A DNA stretch of 64,000 nucleotides from JABDBE01 sp963832245. GTDB lineage: Bacteria > Acidobacteriota > Terriglobia > Terriglobales > Acidobacteriaceae. The stretch covers positions 372,001 through 436,000 of the forward strand of contig CAWHTG010000004.1 of NCBI GenBank assembly GCA_963832245.1. Reading direction: 5' to 3'. The position numbers and the translations under genes are program-made. Shown here in pieces: positions 8,625-17,073 of this stretch (its first letter is position 1; every line of letters starts with the position of its first letter). The notes below the pieces were generated by a model. It saw only the letters and a program-made list of their open reading frames with translations. It searched no databases and was not told the DNA's origin.

Positions 8625-9542
8625 TCAGGGTAGTTGAGCGGGCGTCTCCGGTTTGGGGGCAGGTGGTTGCAGGCCGCGGGCGTCAAAGGTCAGGGTTTTG
8701 ACCTCACCGTAATCCCCTTGGGTAGGCAATTTCTTGCCGTTGAATTCGAAGTCCAACGCACCGACGTTGCCTGCCTTGACGACAATTTCCTTATCTGCGC
8801 GAATCGATTTTTGCGCCGGGGCAGCCAAGAGAGCGCGGGTGACGATCTCGCCATCGACGGAGACGGATAGCCAGGAATCCTCACGCGCCTTAATCACCAC
8901 TAGAAACGTTTCGCGTGCGGGGACCGCGGGCTGGGGCTGGCTAACCGGAGGGGCGGCAGGCGTGGTGAGGGCCGGGGATGGCGTCGAGCTGGCTGGCGCT
9001 GGGATTGCGGTCAGTGGGGCGGTGGCAGGGGAAGAATCTACAGACTGAGCGGCCTTTTCTTCGGGCGGGGACTGTTCTTTCGTTGCCGGCGGCGAAGGGT
9101 TGGGAGCGTTGGCCGTAGTCGCGAGGGGCTGAGTCGTTTTCTGTGATTCGCTGGAGTAAAAACCCCACCCGGCGAAGCCCAGCGCGATAATCAGGAGCAC
9201 GACCGCCAAACTGCCCCAGGGAAGTCCAGCCGCCGCGCGCTGGTCTCGTTCAGGAGGCTCGAGGACCGGCGCCTGGTCACCGTTCTCTGGTTTCTTTGCG
9301 TCCGGGCCGGCGCCGGTCGCAGCCAGATAGTCAGCGATGGCCTGGTCTTCGTCCATGTGCAGACAGCGGGCGTAGGCACGGATAAAGCCCTTGTTAAAGA
9401 TGCCGCCGGGGAGCTGGTCGAAATGTTCTTCTTCGAGCGCGCGCAACATGCGGGTACCAATTTTGGTGGAGACGGAAATTTCCTCGAGGGTGATGCCTTG
9501 CTTCTCCCGCTCCTTCTTCAGTTGTGCGCCGAACGATGTCAC
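8625..9542 (-). CDS. RodZ-like protein: HTH domain, one TM span, C-terminal DUF4115
   Basis: Residues about 1-70 form a Cro/C1-type helix-turn-helix of the RodZ class (FGAQLKKEREKQGITLEEIS, FNKGFIRAYARCL). A hydrophobic span (SLAVVLLIIALGFAGW) follows, then a long Pro/Ala/Ser-rich periplasmic linker and a C-terminal beta domain (ESWLSVSVDGE, VGALDFEFNGK) matching DUF4115. Such proteins link MreB to the membrane in rod-shaped cells. The frame is open to 9602, but an AGGAG sits nine bases before the GTG at 9542, giving the typical MTSFGAQLKKERE start. The rod-shape role is inferred from the family; no mre genes are in the window. Confidence 0.85.
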   Translation of the reverse strand: MTSFGAQLKKEREKQGITLEEISVSTKIGTRMLRALEEEHFDQLPGGIFNKGFIRAYARCLHMDEDQAIADYLAATGAGPDAKKPENGDQAPVLEPPERDQRAAAGLPWGSLAVVLLIIALGFAGWGFYSSESQKTTQPLATTANAPNPSPPATKEQSPPEEKAAQSVDSSPATAPLTAIPAPASSTPSPALTTPAAPPVSQPQPAVPARETFLVVIKAREDSWLSVSVDGEIVTRALLAAPAQKSIRADKEIVVKAGNVGALDFEFNGKKLPTQGDYGEVKTLTFDARGLQPPAPKPETPAQLP

Positions 9543-9655
9543 GCGAAAGTTCTCCTGGAGACCATCGGAGCTGTGCACATTAAATATATTCGGAATTATC
9601 ACCCTTCAACAAAGCAAACGCCAAAATTTGCACGTAACTGTGCAGCCAGAAAAAA

Positions 9656-10846
9656 TCAGCGCAAGAATAGACAGTCATATTCGGGGTTTTCGTAGAACTC
9701 GGTACTTGTCGATGCGATAATTTCTGCGGTTTGCTTGTGCCTCCCGATTGACCGAATCCAGTCCTTGCCAGCTAGATCACAGTAATCCATTCCGTCTCTC
9801 TCGTTAAAATTTTGCAGTCGATAAACACCGGGACGGACCCTAACGCCGATAGTAGCGATGTCTAGACACTCCCCGTCCGCGATCTTTTCCTCCATGTAAT
9901 TTCTCGGCTCCGCCTCTTCGGCTTCCTTGATCTTCAGCTTTACAAGTTCCAGCCAATTTTCCAGGTACTTGACGCTATTCTTCGATAATGGTGAAGGCCA
10001 ATTGAGCATTGCAGCGCCTTCCGTCAGCGAAAACACTTCCTGCCTCATCGCGCTACCCGCTCGTTTAGGAACTATCTTGGGAGGCGAAGTGAAGGGTGGC
10101 TTCGGAGGCATCTCAGTCGGAGCCTCTTGGACTGTTACCTCGCCAATAGGCAATCCGGTAGGGCAATCAACAACAAAGGCGAATTGCCCATCTTCCGATA
10201 TTTCCCTAACACGCTTGGGTTCAGTGAATTGATCTGCACCCTGAGACGTCCATTGGACGTAATCACCGACCTTAACATTAGGGGTGTCGTCCCGGCCTTC
10301 ACTATCTTGCTCACCGACCGATATAGTAGCCGATTCGGTCAATTTTGCAAAGGAAATAGTGCTACGAAATTGCCGTATGAACGGCGCAATGGAGTTCACA
10401 TTGAAATCCCGGTCTACTTCCAGCCGATAGGTCAATTCAACATCTGAGGGGAGTCGCCCGTTGTATTTACGCCAGAGGTCAGCATGGATCTTAGGCCGTA
10501 GTGCGGCTTCCTTTATAGCCGCTGCCCGCTCATCTGAGTTCGGGCGTTTATCGGCTACGATCTTTCGCCCCAGGGTGGAAATCTGAAACGTTCGACCGGA
10601 CGCAGATTCCAACTCGTCTAACAAGCCGAAACTCTTTAGCGCCGCCGCCGTGAGCAAGGCTCCACTGCTGGTAGGCTTGTAGCCCCAGTGTGTAGACGCA
10701 GCGTTGAAGCTGGCAGGATTCGTGTGCTCTGCCGCGTAGAACTCTTCGGCTCTCTTGATTGCTTGCGCCAAGGTTATCGCCGGGTACGCAGGACTCCGAT
10801 GCTTCTTCTTTTGGGAAACTGGAGCGGCGGTCGGGTTAGTCGCCAT
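9656..10846 (-). CDS. Accessory protein with winged-helix-like N-terminal half, unknown function
   Basis: A very good ribosome site (TAGGAGGACA) precedes this 396-residue protein. After a basic tail (KKKHRSPAYPAI) the first 150 residues resemble a helical, winged-helix-like domain seen in accessory-genome proteins (HWGYKPTSSGALLTAAALK, FGLLDELES, ISTLGRKIV). The middle (about residues 190-260) reads as a small beta-barrel-like segment (VKVGDYVQWTSQG, GQFAFVVDCPTGLP), and the C-terminal third is mostly helical, ending NPEYDCLFLR. I do not recognise the full-length protein. Its codon use and surroundings are AT-richer than the RodZ and PilZ genes on either side, which suggests acquisition. Confidence 0.75.
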   Translation of the reverse strand: MATNPTAAPVSQKKKHRSPAYPAITLAQAIKRAEEFYAAEHTNPASFNAASTHWGYKPTSSGALLTAAALKSFGLLDELESASGRTFQISTLGRKIVADKRPNSDERAAAIKEAALRPKIHADLWRKYNGRLPSDVELTYRLEVDRDFNVNSIAPFIRQFRSTISFAKLTESATISVGEQDSEGRDDTPNVKVGDYVQWTSQGADQFTEPKRVREISEDGQFAFVVDCPTGLPIGEVTVQEAPTEMPPKPPFTSPPKIVPKRAGSAMRQEVFSLTEGAAMLNWPSPLSKNSVKYLENWLELVKLKIKEAEEAEPRNYMEEKIADGECLDIATIGVRVRPGVYRLQNFNERDGMDYCDLAGKDWIRSIGRHKQTAEIIASTSTEFYENPEYDCLFLR

Positions 10847-11234
10847 ATTGTCCTCCTATCTCCGCCACGGTAGCAGACTGGAAGACTAATTTCAACGGTA
10901 ATCTTTAAGAGATTGCACTTTTAGTCTTGCAGAGTGCACGATTTGATGTAAGATAGCTGCCATCGAAAGAAGAGGCGCGGCGTGTTTGGCGTGTACAATC
11001 ATTCGGGAGCGGCTATTTGTGGCAGCATTTTAAATGGGTTCGACTTCCGCTACAACCGTCGGAAAGTGAACGATTCCGAGCGCACATTTGCAATGCTGAA
11101 GGCTACCGAAAGGAGCGGCTCACGTTGCGGGAACCGAGAAGCGCTACGGCATAGATTCTGGGGAAATGCACGGTGCAGACGCACCTATTTAGGCACTGGC
11201 GGAGAGGTTATCGGTAGATAGATTCTGAAAAGGA
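10847..11234. other. AT-richer spacer, no convincing gene
   Basis: This is 388 bases between the winged-helix-like gene (leftward) and a small rightward gene. TGCACT at 10914-10919 and AGTGCA at 10933-10938 form an inverted repeat about 70 bases upstream of the leftward gene, a possible operator. A 79-codon frame at 10982-11221 was not accepted: it has no ribosome site, no family features and erratic composition. Confidence 0.5.
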
Positions 11235-11444
11235 ATGGCTCTAATGACAGTTCAAGAAGAACCCAAAAAACGCCCGACTTGGTTTCAGGTCAAACGCAAG
11301 TTAGAGTTCCTGCTTGAATTCGGAACAGCAGATGACTGCATCGCGCTGGCAAAGCTCATCGACCCAAACGTGTCGGAAGGGCAGCAGAAACGCATCGCTA
11401 AGCTCTTTCACGACGCGAAGCGCGGGCGCGGACATTCTCAATAA
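11235..11444 (+). CDS. Small hypothetical protein (69 aa)
   Basis: The protein reads MALMTVQEEPKKRPTWFQVK at the N-terminus and continues with an acidic/hydrophobic helical stretch (LEFLLEFGTADDCIALAKLI) and a basic end. AAGGA lies right before the first ATG and at a good distance (nine bases) from the second ATG at 11244, so 11244 may be the true start. No family is recognised. Its last 47 bases overlap the 3' end of a gene on the opposite strand. Confidence 0.5.
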   Translation: MALMTVQEEPKKRPTWFQVKRKLEFLLEFGTADDCIALAKLIDPNVSEGQQKRIAKLFHDAKRGRGHSQ

Positions 11445-11589
11445 GCTCATCAGCCTTTCGTTCCCGCTTTGCCATCTCCGACTCGTCCACTTTCTCCGCT
11501 ACGCCTTCAATGAGCTCATCGAACTCCTGAGTTAGGGCGTCCAGCGCGGGGTTTGGGTGTGCCATCTGCGGACCTTTCTTCTTCGTCAT
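11398..11589 (-). CDS. Small charged hypothetical protein (63 aa)
   Basis: The frame extends further upstream but AGGAG six bases before the ATG at 11589 fixes the start. The product is strongly charged and almost wholly helical (LTQEFDELIEGVAEKVDESE, RKADELIENVRAR). It could be a small antitoxin-like or regulatory protein, but no family is recognised. It converges on and overlaps the 69-residue gene. Upstream lies an AT-rich palindrome. Confidence 0.55.
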   Translation of the reverse strand: MTKKKGPQMAHPNPALDALTQEFDELIEGVAEKVDESEMAKRERKADELIENVRARASRRERA

Positions 11590-11642
11590 GGCATGCTCCT
11601 GAAAACCAAACGTATACGCTACCAGATCGAAGACATTAAGAG

Positions 11643-11680
11643 TAGTTCGTATAATATGCATTAGATAACTAATACATACA
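11643..11680. promoter_or_regulatory. AT-rich divergent promoter region with palindrome
   Basis: ATTAG (11660-11664) and CTAAT (11669-11673) form an inverted repeat around ATAA, extended imperfectly by TG/CA on the flanks. A perfect TATAAT occurs at 11650-11655 on the plus strand, though no good -35 accompanies it. The site lies between a leftward small gene (start 11589) and a rightward RHH-like gene (start 11721), as expected for an operator. This is inference from composition and position. Confidence 0.4.
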
Positions 11681-11720
11681 AGTAAAATAATATGACTGAG
11701 ATGTATCATATTGGTGCTCT

Positions 11721-11915
11721 GTGGCGCTCTCCGCTATGGCTGACGCCGATCCAAAGAATCGCGGTAGGCAGGTGGGCTGGCGAATCCCTGAGGATATTCG
11801 CGACCGCATGAACGTTCAGGCAATTCACAAGAAGACCGATGCTGAACTCTTAGTTGCTAAGTGGCTCAAAGAACGGCTAGAACTTGAAGAAGCAGCCCAA
11901 AAATCTAGAAAATAG
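11721..11915 (+). CDS. Small RHH-like DNA-binding or antitoxin-like protein (64 aa)
   Basis: The 64-residue product starts with GTG (an ATG at 11736 is the alternative). Its core RQVGWRIPEDIRDRMNVQA, followed by a helix TDAELLVAKWLKERLELEE, has the beta-strand/helix/helix pattern of ribbon-helix-helix proteins, where the strand QVGWRIP would contact DNA. No toxin partner is visible: the next gene is a PilZ protein. The assignment rests on pattern only. Confidence 0.5.
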   Translation: MALSAMADADPKNRGRQVGWRIPEDIRDRMNVQAIHKKTDAELLVAKWLKERLELEEAAQKSRK

Positions 11916-12048
11916 AAGCTGCTTTGTGAAGGGCGGGTCCTGGGTTGAAATCGGGCATGGCCGATTTTCTTGGCTGAGAGGAAACCGGCCTCGTTCTTTC
12001 GTAATCTCCCACCTGGTGCGGGGGAAATGAAATAGTGGAGCGTAGCGT

Positions 12049-12453
12049 ATGGTCAAAGCTTTGTCAGCAAAGGCGCCCCGGGCGCCGCGGGTGAAACTTG
12101 CGGGTACGGTTTTGTCTCTGGTTCGTCTGGAGAACGGGCGGCAGACGCGGGGGAAGCTGCATCAGCTCTCGATTACTGGAGGATTGCTGCACCTGGAGAC
12201 GCCGTTAGATGAGGGGATCAAAGTTGAATTGATTTTCCACGTGGGCGACAGCACCGTGCGCACCCGGGCGCGCATGCTGTTTCCGATGTGGGCGACCCAG
12301 GGTTGTCTGCAACCTTTCGAATTTGCCGATTTGGACGATGAATGTCGCTGCAACCTGCGCGTCGATTTGCAGCGGCTGCTCGACACTTCGGTCGGCAGGG
12401 CGGTGCCGGGGCAAGAGGAAATCATGGGAATTTCCTTGGATTCAAACCAGTAG
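12049..12453 (+). CDS. PilZ-domain protein
   Basis: The 134-residue protein has a single PilZ-like beta domain: RVKLAGTVLSLVRLENG, then the SITGGLLHLETPLDEG block equivalent to the DxSxxG region, and a later strand VRTRARMLFPMW. PilZ domains bind c-di-GMP through RxxxR and DxSxxG; here both are degenerate (APRVK and LSITGG), so ligand binding is doubtful. A GGAG lies 12-15 bases upstream of the ATG. It is monocistronic; a dispersed repeat follows. Confidence 0.75.
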   Translation: MVKALSAKAPRAPRVKLAGTVLSLVRLENGRQTRGKLHQLSITGGLLHLETPLDEGIKVELIFHVGDSTVRTRARMLFPMWATQGCLQPFEFADLDDECRCNLRVDLQRLLDTSVGRAVPGQEEIMGISLDSNQ

Positions 12454-12497
12454 AGTTGATCCCGCAGGTGGCTTGGTGGATTGGACGAGGAACCCCA

Positions 12498-12558
12498 GGG
12501 GCTAAAGCCCGGCGTTTATGAGCTCCAAGCGGCACCACGGAAGTCGTGCCCTCCCGAT
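12498..12558. repeat. REP-like dispersed element
   Basis: The stretch begins GGGGCTAAAGCCCGG and ends with GGCACCAC/GTCGTGCC, an 8-bp stem with one mismatch around GGAA (12531-12550). Elements that start with this GGGGCTAAAGCCC word and end in a variable hairpin are frequent in acidobacterial spacers as far as I know; only one clear copy is in this window. Confidence 0.5.
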
Positions 12559-12676
12559 AACCCTCAACTTGGAAACATTCCTCGATAAAATAGAGCGAAC
12601 GCGTTTCTGGTATCTCTTTTTCATATTGCTGAGGTGGTTCAGAAGCGCGAACTTGCATCGATAGCATGGAGGAACC

Positions 12677-13054
12677 ATGGCTCATCAGCATTCCCCTCGT
12701 TTTCTGAAGATTGTCGAGGATGCGAAGAAACGCATTCACGAAGTTACGATCGATGAGGTCAAAGCCAAGCTCGACCGTAAGGAGAAGTTTCTGCTCATCG
12801 ATGTGCGCGAAGAGAGCGAGTACGCCGCCGATCACTTGCCTGGCGCGGTTCACCTGGGGAAAGGAATCCTCGAACGCGATGTCGAGGATCGCGCACCCGA
12901 TCCAAATACCCCGATGGTGCTCTATTGCGGAGGCGGATTTCGCTCTGCCCTGGCCGCCGACAACCTGCAAAACATGGGCTACACCCGCGTGCTCTCGATG
13001 GACAGAGGCATTCGTGGCTGGCGCGAAAAAGGTTTCACCCTGACCAAGGATTGA
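12677..13054 (+). CDS. Single-domain rhodanese (sulfurtransferase)
   Basis: The 125-residue protein is one rhodanese domain. The CH2A-like strand FLLIDVREESEYAADHLPGA and the active loop CGGGFRSALAADNL (catalytic Cys about residue 85) are intact, followed by the FTL C-terminal strand after GIRGWREKG. It would carry persulfide sulfur between donors and acceptors in the cytosol; there is no signal peptide. GGAGG precedes the ATG by six bases. It is not linked to a sulfur-metabolism operon. Confidence 0.9.
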   Translation: MAHQHSPRFLKIVEDAKKRIHEVTIDEVKAKLDRKEKFLLIDVREESEYAADHLPGAVHLGKGILERDVEDRAPDPNTPMVLYCGGGFRSALAADNLQNMGYTRVLSMDRGIRGWREKGFTLTKD

Positions 13055-13154
13055 GCGCCGTGCTCGAAGTACTTCGGTAACTTGATGCAGCCATGGCAAT
13101 ACGTCACCATGGTCACGCTGGAGGAAGTCGTAATCGGATAGTGATCCACTGGTT

Positions 13155-13712
13155 ATGGCGGACAAACAAAATTCCGACTCGGGCGGTACCGCGGCAGCAC
13201 CAGCGCGGGCCTCGAACGCATCGGTTGAGCACGTGCTGAGGCATTGTGCGACGCGACAAGAATTCTCTGTGGCACTGGCCAAGCTTTTCGGGGTGCGGCC
13301 CACGGAAGTCGCGCTGATGCGGCTGGAGAAAGGCTTGCTGAATTTCGTCTATCCGGACGAACTGAAAACTGCGGGCTCGATTCCGGTTTCCAGTTCTTCT
13401 GCGGTCGCCGCTCATACGGCATCCACCAAGAAAACGGAACTTCATAACGCTTTTGTGAAAGTGAAACACGCCAGCATTTTTGAAAGCGTGAAGCTGAACA
13501 GTTCCGAGGACATCGAACGAGCCGGACAAAATGCGATTCAGAAACTCATGTCCGCGCCGATCCTGGACGAGCATCGCAAGGTCCTGGGCGTAGTCCAAGT
13601 CTGCCGCAAGGGATATGACGCAGCCACCGCAGGGCCCGATTTTACCCAGGGCGATCTGCAGCAACTGGAACTGGCGGCGAAAGTTTTATCCACCCTGCCC
13701 TTTGTAAAGTGA
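13155..13712 (+). CDS. GAF-like domain protein
   Basis: The N-terminal 60 residues are helical and include FSVALAKLFGVRPTEVALMR. Residues about 65-185 look like a GAF domain: a central strand (FVKVKHASIFESVK), AGQNAIQKLMSAPILDEHRK, then LGVVQVCRKG and a closing helix LELAAKVLSTLP. The last two elements are the usual GAF ending. No output domain is attached, so it may act as a partner sensor. Ligand unknown. Confidence 0.7.
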   Translation: MADKQNSDSGGTAAAPARASNASVEHVLRHCATRQEFSVALAKLFGVRPTEVALMRLEKGLLNFVYPDELKTAGSIPVSSSSAVAAHTASTKKTELHNAFVKVKHASIFESVKLNSSEDIERAGQNAIQKLMSAPILDEHRKVLGVVQVCRKGYDAATAGPDFTQGDLQQLELAAKVLSTLPFVK

Positions 13713-13786
13713 AAGCTTCGGCAGAGTCTCTCCAAGTTCACTGACTACGTTCGTAACGGCGCTTTTTCATCTTCTGACCCGCTTTT

Positions 13787-14566
13787 TTACGCCCACTTGG
13801 CTGCTGAACTATTCCTGACCGCCGGCTCCTTTCGCATGGCACGATCCAGAGCTTGTTTTTCACCATCGGTCAGTGGCCGCGAGTCACCTTTCGGGAGATC
13901 TCCCAGCCGCAGAGGCCCGATGGCCACGCGAAGCAGTCGCAGCACCTCGATTCCAAGTTGCGCCAACATGCGGCGGATGTGGCGATTCTTGCCTTCATCG
14001 AGCACAACTTCGAGCCAGGTATTTTTGTCACCGCGGCGCAGAATGCGGGCACTTTTTGCCCGCAGGAAAGTGCCATCGCTGGTTCGGACTCCGGCGGCAA
14101 TGGAGGCGATTAGGGCTGCATCCGCGATCGCGCCAATTTGGACGTGGTAGGTTTTGTCGAGATGAGTCTCAGGCGCGAGCACGCGTGCCGCCCACTCGGA
14201 ATCGTTGGTCATCAACAACAGGCCTTCGCTGGCTTTATCCAAACGGCCGACGGGCGCGAGCCATGGTAGCCCGTCGTCAAGGTAGGCGTAGACCGTCTCT
14301 CGTCCTTTTTCGTCGGAAGCCGTCGTCACTACGCCGCGAGGTTTATTGAGCGCGAAATAAACCTTCGCCTGGGTTGCCAGTTCTTGGCCATCTATTTCGA
14401 TTTGATCGTGCTCGCCGACTGGAGCCTCGGGGTTGCGACAAGTTGCGCCATTCAGGATGACGCGTCCAGCGCGGATCAAATGGAATGCCTGCGAGCGTGA
14501 GCAACGGCCGCGCTTGGAAAGTACGCGGGCCAGGCCGACTCCTCGAGGTAGATCCGTGAGGCTCAC
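13787..14566 (-). CDS. 23S/16S rRNA pseudouridine synthase (RsuA/RluB family)
   Basis: The protein isomerises uridine to pseudouridine in rRNA. An S4 RNA-binding domain occupies about residues 10-60 (LSKRGRCSRSQAFHLIRAGR). The catalytic domain follows with KPRGVVTT, the catalytic-Asp motif GRLDKASEGLLL (about residue 102) and the family signature EGKNRHIRRMLAQLG. The 259-residue length fits RluB/RluE/RsuA; which rRNA site is modified cannot be said. It starts with GTG at 14566 and is divergent from the LysE gene. Confidence 0.92.
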   Translation of the reverse strand: MSLTDLPRGVGLARVLSKRGRCSRSQAFHLIRAGRVILNGATCRNPEAPVGEHDQIEIDGQELATQAKVYFALNKPRGVVTTASDEKGRETVYAYLDDGLPWLAPVGRLDKASEGLLLMTNDSEWAARVLAPETHLDKTYHVQIGAIADAALIASIAAGVRTSDGTFLRAKSARILRRGDKNTWLEVVLDEGKNRHIRRMLAQLGIEVLRLLRVAIGPLRLGDLPKGDSRPLTDGEKQALDRAMRKEPAVRNSSAAKWA

Positions 14567-14649
14567 GTCTTCATGCTAAACCACGCTGGCTCCGCCATGA
14601 CGGCCGAGTCCGTGGCAAGCGGCCGCGTCTTCGATTTAGAATCGTTTGC

Positions 14650-15285
14650 ATGATTGATTCACACCGGTTCTCGCTGTTCCTTGGCGCCGCCACTTTGCTG
14701 GCAATAGCGCCTGGTCCTGGGATGTTGTATGTACTCGCCCGCACCCTCGCCGGCGGCCGCCGCGAAGGGGTGCTTTCCTGCCTGGGAACATTCCTCGGTG
14801 GTTTCGTCCACGTTCTGGCAGCGGCGACGGGGTTGTCGATTGTGCTGGCTGCCTCGGCAACGGCCTTTGCCGTGGTCAAATTTGCGGGCGCCGCGTATTT
14901 GATCTACCTGGGTGCTCGCATGATCATGAGTGCTCGAAAGGATACGGAGGCCCAGGTGCAAATGCCGTCTGGCAATGCCGCAAGAAATCCTTTCTGGCAG
15001 GGCATTGCGACTGAGGTGCTGAATCCGAAGACGGCCATCTTTTTCCTCGCCTTCATTCCACAGTTTGTGAGCCGGATAAACGGCGGAGTGTTCTGGCAAT
15101 TTCTTCTGTTGGGGACGATCTCGGTCGCGCTGAACACGTCGTGCGATCTCATCGTGACCTTCGCGGCGGCTCCGATCGGGGCGCGGCTGAAGTCCTCTGC
15201 CGTTTTGCGCCGGCGGCAACGCACCGCGACGGGACTCACACTGATCGGTTTGGGTGCGTTTGTGGCGGTTTCAGACTCGAAGTAA
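14650..15285 (+). CDS. LysE/RhtB-family exporter
   Basis: The 211-residue membrane protein has the family start FLGAATLLAIAPGPGMLYVLARTL, followed by GGRREGVLSCLGTFLGGFVH and the AAYLIYLGARM helix, and then the second triplet of spans with LNPKTAIFFLAFIPQFV. These exporters move amino acids or homoserine lactones out of the cell; the substrate is not predictable. The gene is alone and faces away from the pseudouridine synthase gene, with 83 bases of shared promoter space. Confidence 0.93.
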   Translation: MIDSHRFSLFLGAATLLAIAPGPGMLYVLARTLAGGRREGVLSCLGTFLGGFVHVLAAATGLSIVLAASATAFAVVKFAGAAYLIYLGARMIMSARKDTEAQVQMPSGNAARNPFWQGIATEVLNPKTAIFFLAFIPQFVSRINGGVFWQFLLLGTISVALNTSCDLIVTFAAAPIGARLKSSAVLRRRQRTATGLTLIGLGAFVAVSDSK

Positions 15286-15442
15286 CAGATTGACTACAGC
15301 AGTGTGTCGATGTTTTGTGCCTGAGATTTTCTTCTCACGGTGGGCTAACTTCAGACTCTATTCGCTCAGGCGTCTTATCTGCTAAGGTTTTGTCCTACGC
15401 GTTTCTTCCAAAACTGAATTTCTTCGGAGAGGAATCGAATCC

Positions 15443-16435
15443 ATGTTTAATCGTCTTCGAGTAATTTCGACGCTGCTGGCTGCTGTAGCCGTGGCCCTTG
15501 CGGCAATATCACCCACATTCTGCGTTAAGGCTGAGGCGCAGTCGGTTACGTGGAAGCGGCTTTTCCCAGCCAAGTCTCCATCGGCTCGAGAGGGCGTCGC
15601 CATGGCTTATGACCCGGTGAGCAAGAAGATTGTGATCTTTGGCGGGTTAACCTCGAGCAGCTACCTGAATGAAACCTGGACATTCGATGGAATTACGTGG
15701 GCTCGCCAGAAAACTCCGGTCGCCCCTCCGGCGCGAGTTTCGGCCTCCATGGCGCTCGACCGTGTCACCGGCAAGCTGGTCTTGTTCGGAGGATATGACG
15801 GCGCGCATTACCTCGGGGACACGTGGCTTTGGGACGGTGCCACCTCCAAGTGGACTCACGTGCATCCTAAGACGTCGCCCACCGCAGTGACCGGACCGAT
15901 GCTGTTCACCGATCCGAAAGACGGGCATGCCGACCAGTTTGGCGGCTTTGACGGCATGTTTTATCAACTCATAACCTGGCGTTGGACCGGAACCAACTGG
16001 ATACAACTGCATCCTAGCAACACGCCGGGAGCGCGGTCGATCGCAGTAGCTGCGCTCGATAGCGCGAGAAAGAATGTCGTCCTGTTCGGCGGGCTGGGTG
16101 ACGTGCGAACGGATAACACCTGGACCTGGGACGGTACCAACTGGACCGAGCAGTCCCCCACCGTCCAGCCAACTACGAGCTATGGCGCAGGCAGTGCCTT
16201 CGATCCTCATTTGCAAATGGTCGTCGTCTTCGGCGGCGCGCTGGGCGGCACAGACCAGAACCAGACTTGGGCGTGGACTGGAAGCGACTGGACGCAGCTG
16301 ACGACCCCGAGGTTTCCGGCTGCGCGCGAGTCCATGGGCATGGCTTATGACGCGTCCAGCGCCCAGCTTTTGGTTTTCGGCGGGTTTGCCGGAAACACAT
16401 TTTTCCACGACACATGGAAGTTGGTTGGGCACTAG
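15443..16435 (+). CDS. Secreted kelch-repeat beta-propeller protein
   Basis: A signal peptide (LLAAVAVALAAISP, cleaved after AEA about residue 34) is followed by six kelch-type repeats of about 50 residues. Each has the pattern R..MAYD...KKIVIFGG.......ETWTFDG..W, for example KLVLFGGYDGAHYLGDTWLW and NVVLFGGLGDVRTDNTWTW. Six or seven such blades close a propeller used for binding, not catalysis, in most family members. GGAGAGGAAT precedes the ATG. Partner unknown. Confidence 0.85.
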   Translation: MFNRLRVISTLLAAVAVALAAISPTFCVKAEAQSVTWKRLFPAKSPSAREGVAMAYDPVSKKIVIFGGLTSSSYLNETWTFDGITWARQKTPVAPPARVSASMALDRVTGKLVLFGGYDGAHYLGDTWLWDGATSKWTHVHPKTSPTAVTGPMLFTDPKDGHADQFGGFDGMFYQLITWRWTGTNWIQLHPSNTPGARSIAVAALDSARKNVVLFGGLGDVRTDNTWTWDGTNWTEQSPTVQPTTSYGAGSAFDPHLQMVVVFGGALGGTDQNQTWAWTGSDWTQLTTPRFPAARESMGMAYDASSAQLLVFGGFAGNTFFHDTWKLVGH

Positions 16436-16543
16436 CGCCAGCCGTGATTCCCCCGATAAAGCGGGCAATTGGTCCCTTTTGTCCGATCTAGAGGTCACTC
16501 GGTCGAGCCGCTGAGGGCGACTCTGTGATACCCTCGGGCTTCC

Positions 16544-16873
16544 ATGGCCGAGCCGAACTCTGACCGCCGCTCCAGTCGGCGCATCCCGGTGCGTGTGGGC
16601 GTTTCTATCCGATCGTCACAAAGCCAGCCGGCCACCGGATATACTCGCGACCTAAGTACAAGCGGCGTCTTCCTCTACGCAAATTCCGAAATTCTGGTAG
16701 GTAGCGAACTGGAGATGGTGCTGATGCTACCAACCCAGCTTACCGACGGTGAAAAGCGGTGGGTGTGCTGTCAAGCCTCCGTCATCCGTGTCGAACCGGG
16801 CGGGGAAGACGGTCGTTTTGGAATAGCGGCCAGCATCCGGAGCATCGCGACTTTGCCCGAGATTGGGGGCTGA
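16544..16873 (+). CDS. Single-domain PilZ protein, probable c-di-GMP binder
   Basis: The 109-residue protein carries the complete PilZ signature: an Arg cluster DRRSSRRIPVRV (RxxxR) near residue 7 and TRDLSTSGVFLYA (DxSxxG) near residue 37, then a strand QASVIRVEPGG and FGIAASI. Unlike the protein at 12049, both c-di-GMP motifs are intact. Stand-alone PilZ proteins act as adaptors for motility or exopolysaccharide synthesis; no such target is adjacent. Confidence 0.87.
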   Translation: MAEPNSDRRSSRRIPVRVGVSIRSSQSQPATGYTRDLSTSGVFLYANSEILVGSELEMVLMLPTQLTDGEKRWVCCQASVIRVEPGGEDGRFGIAASIRSIATLPEIGG

Positions 16874-17073
16874 GGCTCTCCGGAGCCCTGTGCTCTCATC
16901 GTGTAATGAGGGACGGTGGTGGGGTCAATTAACCATGCCGGAGTTGTGAAAAATTGTTGAAAACTCAGGATTCTGCTTCCCTTTGCATAGCCTTTGGTGC
17001 AATAATTCTGGCCCTTGGATTGCTCTGTTCCAAAATAGCGCAACTAGAAATTGCAAATGTAAGGTGATCGCCC

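Noticed and set aside
10982..11221. 79-codon frame in the accessory islet
   Set aside because: No ribosome site, odd composition, no recognisable pattern.
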